The position numbers were made by a program, and so were the translations under genes. Positions 56,287 to 64,000 of a DNA stretch of 64,000 nucleotides are shown here, one piece after another; position 1 is the first letter of the stretch, and the number at the start of each line of letters is the position of its first letter. The stretch covers positions 62,001-126,000 of the forward strand of contig NZ_JHYS01000005.1 of the NCBI RefSeq assembly GCF_000688255.1. The letters are read 5' to 3'. The DNA is from Simplicispira psychrophila DSM 11588. Its GTDB lineage: Bacteria; Pseudomonadota; Gammaproteobacteria; Burkholderiales; Burkholderiaceae_C. The notes beneath the pieces are model-generated. The model was not told the DNA's origin. It saw only the letters and a list, made by a program, of their open reading frames with translations, and searched no databases.

Positions 56287-56488
56287 AACGGGTGGTTGGG
56301 GGGATGGTTTCAGGATGTTAAAAATGCCGTTCTATATAACACAGCGCCCCTGCCTGCCGGCTTACACCATTTTCAGAAAAATTTATTTGATAGCTACTAG
56401 CGCACGTATTCATTGAATTTCAGATATAAAACATCCTGAAACCCAATAAACACCAGCGCTTACAGCTATTTTTTTTAACAGCGCCGCT
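56287..56488. repeat. Gap with partial intergenic repeat
   Basis: A partial module 'gatagctactagcgcacgta' lies at about 56388-56407, related to copies at 35381 and 39691. An AT-rich stretch follows, ending in a T run (56468-56476). There is no gene. The promoter of the DUF3334-like gene probably lies between 56287 and 56380. Confidence 0.5.
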
Positions 56489-58306
56489 TCACTCCGCTTC
56501 CCCGCTTTGCTGCAGCGCCCACATACTGGCGTAGCGCCCGCCGCGCGCCAGCAGCTCGGGGTGCGTACCGCGCTCGACGATCTCGCCGGCGTCCATCACC
56601 AGAATCTGGTGTGCCTCGACCACCGTGGACAGGCGGTGCGCGATCAGCAGCGTGGTCTTGTTCTGCGCAGCGTTTTGCAGTTCGGCCTGGATGGCGCGCT
56701 CGTTGGCACTGTCCAGCGCCGAGGTGGCCTCGTCAAAAATCAGGATCGGCGGGTTCTTCAGCAGCGTGCGGGCAATCGCCACGCGCTGCTTTTCGCCGCC
56801 GGAGAGTTTCAGACCGCGCTCGCCCACTTTGGTGGCGTAGCCCAGCGGTGTGGATGCAATGAAATCGTGGATGCGCGCGGCACGTGCCGCCTCTTCAATC
56901 TCAGCCTGGCTGGCCCCGGTGCGGCCATAGGCAATGTTGTAGGCCACGGTGTCATTGAACAGCACCGTGTCCTGCGGCACGATGCCAATCGCGCGGCGCA
57001 CGCTGGCCTGCGTGACGCTGCGGATCTCTTGCCCGGCAATGCTGATGCAGCCCTGCTGGATGTCATAAAAGCGAAACAGCAGCCGCGCCAGCGTGGACTT
57101 GCCCGAGCCGGACGGCCCGACCACCGCCACCGTCTTGCCCGCCGGAATCTCAAAGCTGATGCCCTTGAGGATCGGCCGCGCCGGCTCGTAAGCAAACTCC
57201 ACATTCTCGAAACGCACGGCGGGATGCGCCAGCCCGCTGAGCGGCTGCGCGCCGGGCGCGTCAGCCACCTCTCGCTCGCGATCCATGAGGGTGAACATCT
57301 TGTCCAGATCGACCAAGTTTTGCTTGATCTCGCGGTAGATCACGCCCAGAAAATTGAGCGGAATGTAGAGCTGGATCATGAAGGCGTTGACCATCACCAA
57401 GTCACCCAGCGTCATGCGGCCATCGACCACGCCTTGCGTCGCGCGCCACAGCATCGCCACCAAGCCAATGGCAATGATCAGCTGCTGGCCGGTGTTGAGC
57501 ATCGACAGCGTGCTCTGGCTCTTCAGGCGCGCCTCGCGCAGGCGCTGCAGGCTCTCGTCGTAGCGCTGCGCTTCGAAGGCCTCGTTGTTGAAGTATTTGA
57601 CGGTTTCGTAATTCAGCAGCGAATCGACCGCCTTGCTCTGCGCCAGCGAATCCGACTCGTTGGCGAGACGACGAAACTGCGTGCGCCACTCGGTCAGCAG
57701 CACCGTGAAGGTGATGTAGATCGCCAGCGCGGCCAGCGTGATCCAGGCAAACCAGGCGTCAAATTTGACCGCCAACACCGTCAGCACCAGCGCCACTTCG
57801 ATCAGCGTGGCGCCGATGTTGAACAGCGTGAATGAGATCAAGGATTCGATGCCGCGCACGCCGCGATCGATGTCGCGTGTCATGCCGCCGGTCTGGCGCT
57901 CCAGATGAAAGCGCAAACTCAGGGCGTGCAGGTGCTCAAACGTCTGCAGCGCAATCGAGCGCGCCGCACCCTGCGTGGCTTTGGAGAACACCAATTCACG
58001 CAGCTCGGTGAACAGCGAGGTGGACAGGCGCAGCAGGCCATACGCCAGCAGCAATCCAGCCGGCACCACCAGCACCACGGCCGGATCGCCCAGCTTGATG
58101 TCCATGGTGTCGATCAGGTTCTTCAGCAGCACCGGCACGCCGACATTGGCCACCTTGGCGCCGACCATGAAGACGATGGCCACGATGACACGCCATTTGT
58201 ACTGCCACAAATAGGGCAGCAGGCGCGCCAGCGTGCTCCAGTCAGAGCGCTTGTGCGCAGGGTTTTCAGGCGTGGGGGAGGGAGAGGACTCGCCGTGGTG
58301 GCGCAT
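56489..58306 (-). CDS. ABC exporter, Atm1/HMT1-like half-transporter
   Basis: This 605-residue fused membrane and ATPase protein starts at ATG 58306; a TTG nine bases upstream is the alternative. Six membrane helices lie between residues 35 and 330. ATPase motifs are [42 protein letters not shown] and LLIAHRLST. SLRFHLERQTGGMTRDIDRG and LLNYETVKYFNNEAFE are hallmarks of the mitochondrial Atm1 (ABCB7) group, whose bacterial members export glutathione-linked metals or persulfides. The substrate here is inferred from that group. Confidence 0.9.
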   Translation of the reverse strand: MRHHGESSPSPTPENPAHKRSDWSTLARLLPYLWQYKWRVIVAIVFMVGAKVANVGVPVLLKNLIDTMDIKLGDPAVVLVVPAGLLLAYGLLRLSTSLFTELRELVFSKATQGAARSIALQTFEHLHALSLRFHLERQTGGMTRDIDRGVRGIESLISFTLFNIGATLIEVALVLTVLAVKFDAWFAWITLAALAIYITFTVLLTEWRTQFRRLANESDSLAQSKAVDSLLNYETVKYFNNEAFEAQRYDESLQRLREARLKSQSTLSMLNTGQQLIIAIGLVAMLWRATQGVVDGRMTLGDLVMVNAFMIQLYIPLNFLGVIYREIKQNLVDLDKMFTLMDREREVADAPGAQPLSGLAHPAVRFENVEFAYEPARPILKGISFEIPAGKTVAVVGPSGSGKSTLARLLFRFYDIQQGCISIAGQEIRSVTQASVRRAIGIVPQDTVLFNDTVAYNIAYGRTGASQAEIEEAARAARIHDFIASTPLGYATKVGERGLKLSGGEKQRVAIARTLLKNPPILIFDEATSALDSANERAIQAELQNAAQNKTTLLIAHRLSTVVEAHQILVMDAGEIVERGTHPELLARGGRYASMWALQQSGEAE

Positions 58307-58349
58307 AAGGGACAATTCCAGAACTTGTTTTTACTTCTGGATTGTGCCC

Positions 58350-58781
58350 ATGCCCGACGTACCCCACCTCCCCGCGCCCGCCTTGCCCTGCAGCCATGAG
58401 CTGGTACTCAAGGTGATCCCGATGCCGGCGGACTGCAATGCCAACGGCGATATTTTTGGCGGCTGGGTCATGGCCCAGGTGGATCTGGCCGGTTCGGTAC
58501 TGCCAGCACGCTACATTCGCGGCCGCATGGCGACGGTGGCAGTGAACGAATTCATCTTCAAGCAGCCCGTCGGCGTTGGCGATCTGCTGTCGTTTTTTGC
58601 GCACATTACGCGCATCGGCAACACCTCACTCACAGTGGAAGTCGAGGTGTATGCAGAGCGCTTTGCCGATCAAGGGCGCCATTTCAAAGTCACCGAAGCA
58701 CGCTTGACCTATGTTGCCCTCGACGCCGAAGGCCGGCCGCAGGCCATCCCACGCCACGCAGTAGTGGACGGGCCTATTTGA
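58350..58781 (+). CDS. Acyl-CoA thioesterase, YciA-like hotdog protein
   Basis: This 143-residue single hotdog domain starts at ATG 58350. The active-site region reads MPADCNANGDIFGGWVMAQV with the Asp that activates water; the later KQPVGVGDLLSFFAHI and TSLTVEVEVYAE are typical of the YciA/BACH group. It hydrolyses acyl-CoA esters; chain preference is unknown. It diverges from the ABC exporter, 44 bp apart. Confidence 0.88.
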   Translation: MPDVPHLPAPALPCSHELVLKVIPMPADCNANGDIFGGWVMAQVDLAGSVLPARYIRGRMATVAVNEFIFKQPVGVGDLLSFFAHITRIGNTSLTVEVEVYAERFADQGRHFKVTEARLTYVALDAEGRPQAIPRHAVVDGPI

Positions 58782-58799
58782 CCGTTCGAGCGACTGGCG

Positions 58800-59369
58800 T
58801 CAGGCGGAATGCGCAGTGATGGCGTTGGTTGCGTTCGTAGTGTTCGCCGTGGCGCTGCTGGCAGACGGGCGCCCCTGGGTCGATGCGGCGCCCTTGGCCA
58901 AGCCTACGCCGACCTCAATCTCGCCCGAGAGCTGGCCGCCCTCTTCCACCACCAGCTTGCCGTAGCGGATCTTGCCGCTCACTTTGCCGGTGCCAAAAAT
59001 CACCAGTTTTTCACGCACCGTGAGCGTGCCATTGAATTCCCCACGAATTTCGGCAATGTCGATCTCGGCTGAGCCCCGAAATGCCCCCTGTTCGGAGATC
59101 TGCATGACACGCGAATCCATGGTGGCTTCGACCGTGCCTTCCACCACCAACGTGTCGCAATCGGTGATTTCCACCCCCTTGAGCTTGATATTGGGGCCCA
59201 CGGTGAGCTTGCTGCCCGCATTCTCCACTGGCGCATTGGGACTGGCAACGACGGGAGTGCTGGCGGCTGCGCTCGGTACAACGCTGCTCACAGAGGTGGG
59301 CATAGTGGGAACGCGGGGCTGCAAAGACTCAGGTTCACGCTTGCCAAAAAAGGGGTTTTGCACGGCCAT
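58800..59369 (-). CDS. Bactofilin (polymer-forming cytoskeletal protein)
   Basis: This 189-residue protein has a central bactofilin domain (about residues 55-155) with the beta-helix repeats EGTVEATMDSRVMQISEQGA, IAEIRGEFNGTLTVREKLVI and KVSGKIRYGKLVVEEGGQLS. The N- and C-terminal regions are Ser/Pro/Ala- and Ala/Thr-rich and disordered. AAGGAGAT precedes the start. Bactofilins form membrane-associated filaments that guide cell-wall enzymes or motility proteins. Here it stands beside thioesterase genes with no cell-wall partner. Confidence 0.9.
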   Translation of the reverse strand: MAVQNPFFGKREPESLQPRVPTMPTSVSSVVPSAAASTPVVASPNAPVENAGSKLTVGPNIKLKGVEITDCDTLVVEGTVEATMDSRVMQISEQGAFRGSAEIDIAEIRGEFNGTLTVREKLVIFGTGKVSGKIRYGKLVVEEGGQLSGEIEVGVGLAKGAASTQGRPSASSATANTTNATNAITAHSA

Positions 59370-59445
59370 CAGATCTCCTTGAAAAGCAGCGATCGTAAAA
59401 GCCCAGGCAGCCGAAAGATCAATGCACTACGCAAGATGAGTAACC

Positions 59446-59481
59446 AAAATCCTCAATGCTTGCATACGCTTGCAGGATTTT
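59446..59481. terminator. Inverted repeat between bactofilin and thioesterase genes
   Basis: AAAATCCT (59446-59453) and AGGATTTT (59474-59481) form 8-bp arms around a 20-nt loop that contains GCTTGC twice. It may end the thioesterase transcript on the - strand. Confidence 0.45.
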
Positions 59482-59525
59482 CATAGTCACACGTCTGGCA
59501 GCCAGGGGCTGTGCTGTGCACCGTC

Positions 59526-60008
59526 TCAGGACACGATGTAGGCCGCCGCCGCCGCCGACATGAGTACGCCGTCAGGCCCGAAAAACTCCATCCGCGTGCT
59601 GGCCACGCGCGAGCCCAGGCGCAGCACCTCGGCGCGCAGCGTGAAGTGGCTGCCAATGCCGGGGCGCAAATAATCCACGCGTAAATCGATGGTGCCCAAT
59701 TTGCCAAAGCGGTGCAGACGCTGCTCGGGCGACTCGTCCATGTGGCGCGCACCAATCGCCGCCATCACCGCCAGACCGCCCATGGCGTCCAGCCCGGCGC
59801 TGATGACGCCGCCATGGAGGCGGTTGTAGGCGTAGTGGCCGACCAGATCGGGCTTCATGTCGATGCGCGCCTCGACGCACTCGGGGCGCAGCGCGGCGAT
59901 CTTCAAACCGAGCAATTGATTGAAGACGATCTTTTCTTCGAAAATGATGCGCAGCCCCTCGATAAATTCAGGCTCGAAAACGACAACGGAAACTGGTTTT
60001 TTGGTCAT
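59526..60008 (-). CDS. Thioesterase of the PaaI/YigI hotdog type
   Basis: This 160-residue protein starts at ATG 60008; an in-frame start 39 bases upstream is less likely. The hotdog core has PDLVGHYAYNRLHGGVISAG with the active-site region and DLRVDYLRPGIGSHFTLRAE. An N-terminal 30-residue helix precedes it. It is likely a medium- or long-chain acyl-CoA thioesterase; the substrate is unknown. It is not in an operon with the neighbouring bactofilin. Confidence 0.85.
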   Translation of the reverse strand: MTKKPVSVVVFEPEFIEGLRIIFEEKIVFNQLLGLKIAALRPECVEARIDMKPDLVGHYAYNRLHGGVISAGLDAMGGLAVMAAIGARHMDESPEQRLHRFGKLGTIDLRVDYLRPGIGSHFTLRAEVLRLGSRVASTRMEFFGPDGVLMSAAAAAYIVS

Positions 60009-60084
60009 GGTCTGGATTGTGCGGCACACTCCCTCAAGCCAAGACACTCTGGGTGGCCAAGTGGCGATGCATCAGCATGGCGCT

Positions 60085-63000
60085 TTATCGGCCATCCATG
60101 CCAAGAAGTGCGTAGCCGGTGATGAAAGCGTAGCTGGTGCGCGCATCCTCGCCAAGCTCATCCAGGTGGATCGTACGCCGCTGCCATGAGGAGAAGTCGG
60201 GCCCTTGGGGCGTGCCGGGGGCAAGTGGATGCGACGTCAGGTCGCGCACTTCCAAACCCCAGTTGGGGAAAATGCGCTGTCGTGCGGCACCCTCGATGAC
60301 GATACGCAAGTTGCGGTGCCGTGGATCGCCTTTGATTTTGTTGAGGAGATTCGACAGGGTCTCCTGCGTGCCCTCCAGCATCTGCATGAAATAACCGTCC
60401 TGATAGATGAGGCAGCCCGTGAGGCCCGCCGCACGGTTGGCGCTACGGGCGTGCTGCTGCAAACTGTCGAGCGCTTTGGGAGACATGGCGGCTACCGCTT
60501 GACTGACGTAGATCAGGAAATGCAGGGGGGCAGTCATGCCAGCGCTGCCGCATTGGGCTTCGCGCTCGAAGGTTTCGACAAAGACGTCCTCTTCCAGCGG
60601 CCGATGGAAGTAGTAGCCCTGGATGAAATCGCAACCGAAGGCACACAGCTCGCGCTGCTGGGGGCCGTTTTCTACGCCCTCGGCCACCAGCTTGAGACCG
60701 AGCGCCCGTCCCAGGCCAATCACCGCACGAACGACGGCTCGGCTCTCCTGGCTCTTGTCGATGCCATCGACAAAGGCGCGATCGATCTTCAATACGTCCA
60801 CCGGCAGTCGCGTCAGTTGCGCCAGCGAAGAATAGCCGGTGCCAAAGTCGTCCACGGCCACGCGCAGACCGAGATCGGCCAACCGACGCAGTACGCGCAG
60901 ATTGGTTTCAACGTCCGCCATCAGCGAGGTCTCGGTGATTTCCAGCAGCAAGTTGACTGGATTGGCCCCGGTTTCCATCAGGATGGCGGTGAAATCATCG
61001 AGCAATGTGGCGTGGTTGAGCTGGCGCGCCGACACATTGACCGAAACATAGGGCGCCTGATCGCCCCAGCGCCGGCGCCAGTCGGCCTCGGCAAGGCAGG
61101 CTTGGCGAAACACCCAGGTGCCGATGGGCACGATGGAGCCGGTCATTTCGGCGATCGGGATAAATATCGCAGGCGACACCTCTCCGGTAAGCGGCTTCCA
61201 ACGCAGCAGCAATTCAGCGCCGACGATACGGCCGCTTTCGGCAGCCACAATCGGCTGGTAACGCGGCGACAATTCCTGGCGTTCCATAGCGGTGCGCAGG
61301 CCGTTGGTGATGGCCAATCGCTGCCGTGCCTCTGCCTGAAGGCTCTCGCTGAAAAACTGCCAGCCATCGCGCCCCTTCTCCTTCACGGCGTACATGGCGG
61401 TATCGGCGCAGCGCAGCAGGTCGTCGGCTGAGTGGGTGCTGCCATTACCGATGGCCACACCGATGCTGGCGGTGGCGAACAGAGGCGTGCCGCTGTCGTC
61501 GGTCGGCTGACGCAACGCATCGTTGATGCGCTCGGCCAGCACCGACATCGCGACCGGCTGCTCGACCTGTTCGCACAGCACGACAAATTCATCCCCGGCC
61601 AGCCGCGCCACCGTATCGCCGGGGCGCACCTGCCGGATCAGTCGTTGGGTGACGCTCTTGAGCACCTGGTCGCCGGCGTCGTGGCCGTGGGTGTCGTTGA
61701 TGAGTTTGAAACCGTCGAGGTCGATGAACAGCAACGCCACGCTGGTGCCGCTGCGCCGCGAACGCTGCAGCGCGGTGCTAAGGCGTTCGCGGATCAGCGC
61801 GCGGTTGGGCAGGCCGGTGAGCGGGTCGTGGGTGGCGCGCCGCGTCAGGTCTTCCTCGGCCTTTTTGCGCTCAGTGATGTCGCACATGGTGACGACCAGC
61901 AGCCAGTCGCCCCCCTGTTCGCCATTCCTGCACTTGGCGATGGCGGCCTCCAGCGGAAAGAAACTGCCGTCCTTGCGATAGCCGGCGATCTCAGCGCGGC
62001 CGGACATCCTGCGCTCGGTCTCCTCACCTTCGACGAAAGCGCGCAACAGTTCGACATGGCGTTGGCGAAAATGGGGCGGCAGCAGCAGGTGCACCGACAT
62101 ACCGATCAATTCATCCTCGGCGTAGCCAAACATCTGGCAAGCGCTGCGATTGGCTTCGGCAATGAGGCCGTTGGCGTCGGTGGCGAGGATCGCCATGTCG
62201 GCCACGGTCAGAATCTGCTGCGCTGTCCCGAGCTTGCGTCGGGCGGCCCCGACCTCGGCCGCCAGCCGCGCTGTCACCTCCGGCGTCAGCGGTGATTCGT
62301 GCAATTGGGCTGCCTGCATCTGTTTGCGGTAGCGCTCGGGGATCTGCGGCGGATGGCGGCCAAAGCGCTCGATGATGGTGAAAGTGCCGTCCGCATTGCA
62401 ACGCGACAGGTAGGTGTTGACACTGGCGTGGTGGGTGGCGGCGTCCATCTCGACCGCCCCTTGCGGGCCGACGACGCGCACCCGCTCCAGCGCATTGATC
62501 AGCGCCTCAGCCTCGACCGTGCCAGCGGCTTGTGCGGCGTTGGCAAAGGCATGGACGCAGAGATAAGTGCCCTCGCCAAAATTTGTCAGCACGCCGTTGC
62601 CGTGCGGCCAGATGCCATCGACGCCAGGTTGGCGGGCCAGGCGCTGCAGGTACTGGTGGTTCTCCAGGGTGTCCAGCGACATGAAGTAGGTGTTGCTGGA
62701 ATAGAACCCCTCGCGCACGTGCGGTGGCAGACGGCTCACCAGCATCTCGTCGTAATGGCCCATGACCACGGCCATGCGTTTCTTCAGTCCCATCTCGCTA
62801 AAACGGGTCAGCAACGTGATCTGGTCGTTGCCGGCGAAATAGGGCACGAACACATCGGCACCGGAGCGGGCGACCTGCTCCAACAAGCGGTCGATATTGG
62901 CCACCGCAGCGCCGATATCCAGATATTCCTCGCCGACGCAATTGCCATCGAGCTGCTGCAGGGTGCGCTTGGCCGCATCAATTGAGCCGCGCGGCCACTC

Positions 63001-63444
63001 GTAGTTGTTGCCAGCAAAGAACATTTTGAGTCCATAGCGCTGCGCTATAAACGGAATCATCTGATCAATCTGCTGGTTGGGCAGCGCCGCAAAATGAAAG
63101 AAATAGCGGCTGCTGATGCTGCCCTCAGAGAACGAGAAATTGAGCAGCGGAATCTGCTTGGGTTCGGCCACCTGCGCGGCGACGGCGATACGCGAATTGG
63201 ACAGCAGGTTGCCGATGAGAGCGACGCAGCCGTGCTCATCGATCAGGCGCCGCGCCGCCGGTACCGCCGTGCCGGGCAGACTGCCGTCATCCTCGATGAT
63301 CAGTTCCAGCGGCCGACCCAGCACGCCCCCGCGTTCATTGATTTCATCGCAGGCGATGCGCGCCGCCCAAATGATCTCGGGGCCATAAATTTCTACTAGC
63401 CCGGTCAGTGGGGGCATCAAGCCGATGCGAATGGTTTGGGTCAT
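60085..63444 (-). CDS. Ligand-binding/PAS/GGDEF/EAL/BLUF light-responsive c-di-GMP protein
   Basis: This 1119-residue protein has no signal peptide or membrane segment. Residues 1-370 resemble amide/urea binding proteins of the AmiC type (IRIGLMPPLTGLVEIYGPEI). PAS: about 410-525, with ILATDANGLIAEANRSACQM. GGDEF: about 535-690; the site reads AGDEF and an RxxD inhibitory site (RPGD) precedes it by five residues. EAL: about 715-960, with ELLLRW (Leu for Ala), DDFGTGYSSLAQL, LKIDRAFV and AEGVE, so catalytic residues look intact. BLUF: about 972-1065, with flavin-binding Tyr in FLIYVSQ, Asn in ARSANRAAGLTG, Gln in FMQMLEG and Trp in FPNWGLE. It should couple a ligand and blue light to c-di-GMP turnover. 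Confidence 0.92.
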   Translation of the reverse strand: MTQTIRIGLMPPLTGLVEIYGPEIIWAARIACDEINERGGVLGRPLELIIEDDGSLPGTAVPAARRLIDEHGCVALIGNLLSNSRIAVAAQVAEPKQIPLLNFSFSEGSISSRYFFHFAALPNQQIDQMIPFIAQRYGLKMFFAGNNYEWPRGSIDAAKRTLQQLDGNCVGEEYLDIGAAVANIDRLLEQVARSGADVFVPYFAGNDQITLLTRFSEMGLKKRMAVVMGHYDEMLVSRLPPHVREGFYSSNTYFMSLDTLENHQYLQRLARQPGVDGIWPHGNGVLTNFGEGTYLCVHAFANAAQAAGTVEAEALINALERVRVVGPQGAVEMDAATHHASVNTYLSRCNADGTFTIIERFGRHPPQIPERYRKQMQAAQLHESPLTPEVTARLAAEVGAARRKLGTAQQILTVADMAILATDANGLIAEANRSACQMFGYAEDELIGMSVHLLLPPHFRQRHVELLRAFVEGEETERRMSGRAEIAGYRKDGSFFPLEAAIAKCRNGEQGGDWLLVVTMCDITERKKAEEDLTRRATHDPLTGLPNRALIRERLSTALQRSRRSGTSVALLFIDLDGFKLINDTHGHDAGDQVLKSVTQRLIRQVRPGDTVARLAGDEFVVLCEQVEQPVAMSVLAERINDALRQPTDDSGTPLFATASIGVAIGNGSTHSADDLLRCADTAMYAVKEKGRDGWQFFSESLQAEARQRLAITNGLRTAMERQELSPRYQPIVAAESGRIVGAELLLRWKPLTGEVSPAIFIPIAEMTGSIVPIGTWVFRQACLAEADWRRRWGDQAPYVSVNVSARQLNHATLLDDFTAILMETGANPVNLLLEITETSLMADVETNLRVLRRLADLGLRVAVDDFGTGYSSLAQLTRLPVDVLKIDRAFVDGIDKSQESRAVVRAVIGLGRALGLKLVAEGVENGPQQRELCAFGCDFIQGYYFHRPLEEDVFVETFEREAQCGSAGMTAPLHFLIYVSQAVAAMSPKALDSLQQHARSANRAAGLTGCLIYQDGYFMQMLEGTQETLSNLLNKIKGDPRHRNLRIVIEGAARQRIFPNWGLEVRDLTSHPLAPGTPQGPDFSSWQRRTIHLDELGEDARTSYAFITGYALLGMDGR

Positions 63445-63574
63445 GGCGGTATCGGCAACAGGGAAGCAAATATGGGGCGGATTAAAAAATTTTTAGCAGT
63501 TTATCTCTAAACGTAACTGATCAAATCCGGCCACGAATCTTATTTCCATATATATCAATGACTTACATCAGTAT

Positions 63575-63739
63575 TAGAGCGCTTTCACGCTAAGTAGCCA
63601 TCACCGCAGCCTGCGGTGAAAATTTATGCTATTTTTGGCTTCTAGCCCTTTAAATACGTGCGCTATCAGCTATCAACTTTGACACGCCACATTCGTAGGT
63701 TGGGTTGTACTCAACCCAACATCAGGCTCTGTCAGCGCT
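63575..63739. repeat. Mosaic intergenic repeat, copy 3
   Basis: It starts TAGAGCGCTTTCACGCTAA, continues with GCCATCACCGCAGCCTGCGG, then the aaatttatgctatttttggc...ctttaaatacgtgcgctatc module, then the palindrome GGTTGGGTTGTACTCAACCC, and ends TCTGTCAGCGCTA. The module order differs from copies 1 and 2. Confidence 0.75.
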
Positions 63740-63792
63740 ATGGTTTTTGTATTCCAACCCCGTGATCTACCGCTGTGGTTTATCTGAAAAAT

Positions 63793-63821
63793 AAAAAAGG
63801 CCGTATCAAACGGCCTTTTTT
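63793..63821. terminator. Bidirectional terminator
   Basis: AAAAAAGGCCG (63793-63803) pairs with CGGCCTTTTTT (63811-63821) around a 7-nt loop. It ends the - strand enoyl-CoA hydratase transcript. Confidence 0.85.
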
Positions 63822-63849
63822 ATTAGCGGGGCGCAACCAGCGCCTGCGT

Positions 63850-64000
63850 TCAACAGCCGCTGAAATCGGGCTTGCGCTTTTCCATGAAGGCGGTAAAGGC
63901 TTCTCGGGCGGCGGGTTCGGTCAGCATCCGAGCAAAGATGGCGCCTTCTTCGGCGATGCGCTCCAGCACCGGTTCGACCAGGCCTTGTTTCATCAGGCGC
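63850..64000 (-). CDS. Enoyl-CoA hydratase/isomerase family protein, C-terminal part (continues beyond window)
   Basis: Read on the - strand, the last 50 residues are in frame to a TGA at 63850-63852: RLMKQGLVEPVLERIAEEG and AREAFTAFMEKRKPDFSGC. The AFxAFxEKRKPDFS ending is a common C-terminus in the crotonase family, which acts on enoyl-CoA thioesters in fatty-acid or aromatic degradation. The catalytic domain lies outside, so the exact member cannot be named. Confidence 0.85.
   Translation of the reverse strand, partial: RLMKQGLVEPVLERIAEEGAIFARMLTEPAAREAFTAFMEKRKPDFSGC

Larger units (their letters stand above)
63445..63849. other. Gap between the BLUF gene and the enoyl-CoA hydratase gene
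   Basis: These 405 bases have no gene. The region holds the presumed promoter of the BLUF gene (AT-rich, 63470-63570), copy 3 of the mosaic repeat (63575-63739) and a terminator (63793-63821). Confidence 0.5.

Overview
The window looks like a chromosomal segment of a betaproteobacterium of the order Burkholderiales, most likely family Comamonadaceae (Rhodoferax/Polaromonas-like). This is inferred from protein style, from the gene order ffh / ccsA-like / PP0621-type / pilS-pilR / ampD / nrdA-nrdB, from the Burkholderiales-type porin and from the recurring intergenic repeat built around 'tagctnctagcgcacgta'. No database search was possible, so the taxon is an inference.

Layout. (1) 1-639 is the 3' end of miaB. 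(2) 872-11351 is a chemotaxis cluster on the + strand: a short transducer, a CheY-like receiver, a STAS protein, CheA, a long poly-HAMP transducer, CheW, CheR, CheD, CheB and a bacteriohemerythrin. (3) 11352-13508 is a repeat-rich gap holding a decayed IS4-type element (11748-13128) with 20-bp inverted ends and a 9-bp target duplication. (4) 13509-14771 is an outer-membrane porin. (5) 15064-26309 is an 11.2-kb integrated element bounded by a 17-bp direct repeat that is the 3' end of a tRNA-Ser gene (26295-26382). It carries a P4-type integrase, an AlpA-like regulator, a CHC2 zinc-finger primase-like protein, a RepA-like AAA ATPase with an iteron cluster inside its 3' end, and a complete HK97-type head and packaging module (major capsid, prohead protease, portal, HNH, TerS, TerL, two head-tail connector proteins). 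It has no tail or lysis genes. This is the gene content of a capsid-forming phage-inducible chromosomal island (cf-PICI), a phage satellite.

(6) 26450-35375 holds housekeeping genes: maeB, ffh, a ccsA-like membrane protein, a PP0621-type protein, pilS, pilR and ampD. (7) 35655-40975 encodes class I ribonucleotide reductase; nrdA is interrupted by a 378-residue LAGLIDADG intein whose downstream residue is Gly instead of Cys/Ser/Thr. (8) 41175-41813 encodes an Ala/Lys/Pro-rich histone H1-like protein. (9) 41904-49340 carries a glutamate/aspartate-type ABC importer (gltIJKL order on the - strand), a LysR regulator and a divergent TRAP transporter. (10) 49477-55505 is an RND efflux operon. (11) 55576-60008 holds a DUF3334/CheX-like protein, an Atm1-like ABC exporter, two hotdog thioesterases and a bactofilin. 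(12) 60085-63444 is a 1119-residue protein combining an AmiC-like ligand-binding region, PAS, GGDEF, EAL and a C-terminal BLUF blue-light domain. (13) The window ends in the 3' part of an enoyl-CoA hydratase gene (- strand).

How the genes work together. The chemotaxis genes form a nearly complete signalling pathway, with adaptation enzymes CheR, CheB and CheD but no cheZ; a CheX-like protein at 55576 carries a possible CheY-P phosphatase motif. The island appears able to excise, replicate and build its own capsid while depending on a helper phage for tails and lysis. Its integrase frame is currently broken by a 4-bp duplication. The most unusual items are the satellite island with its candidate origin and antisense RNA, the atypical NrdA intein, and the BLUF/c-di-GMP fusion.
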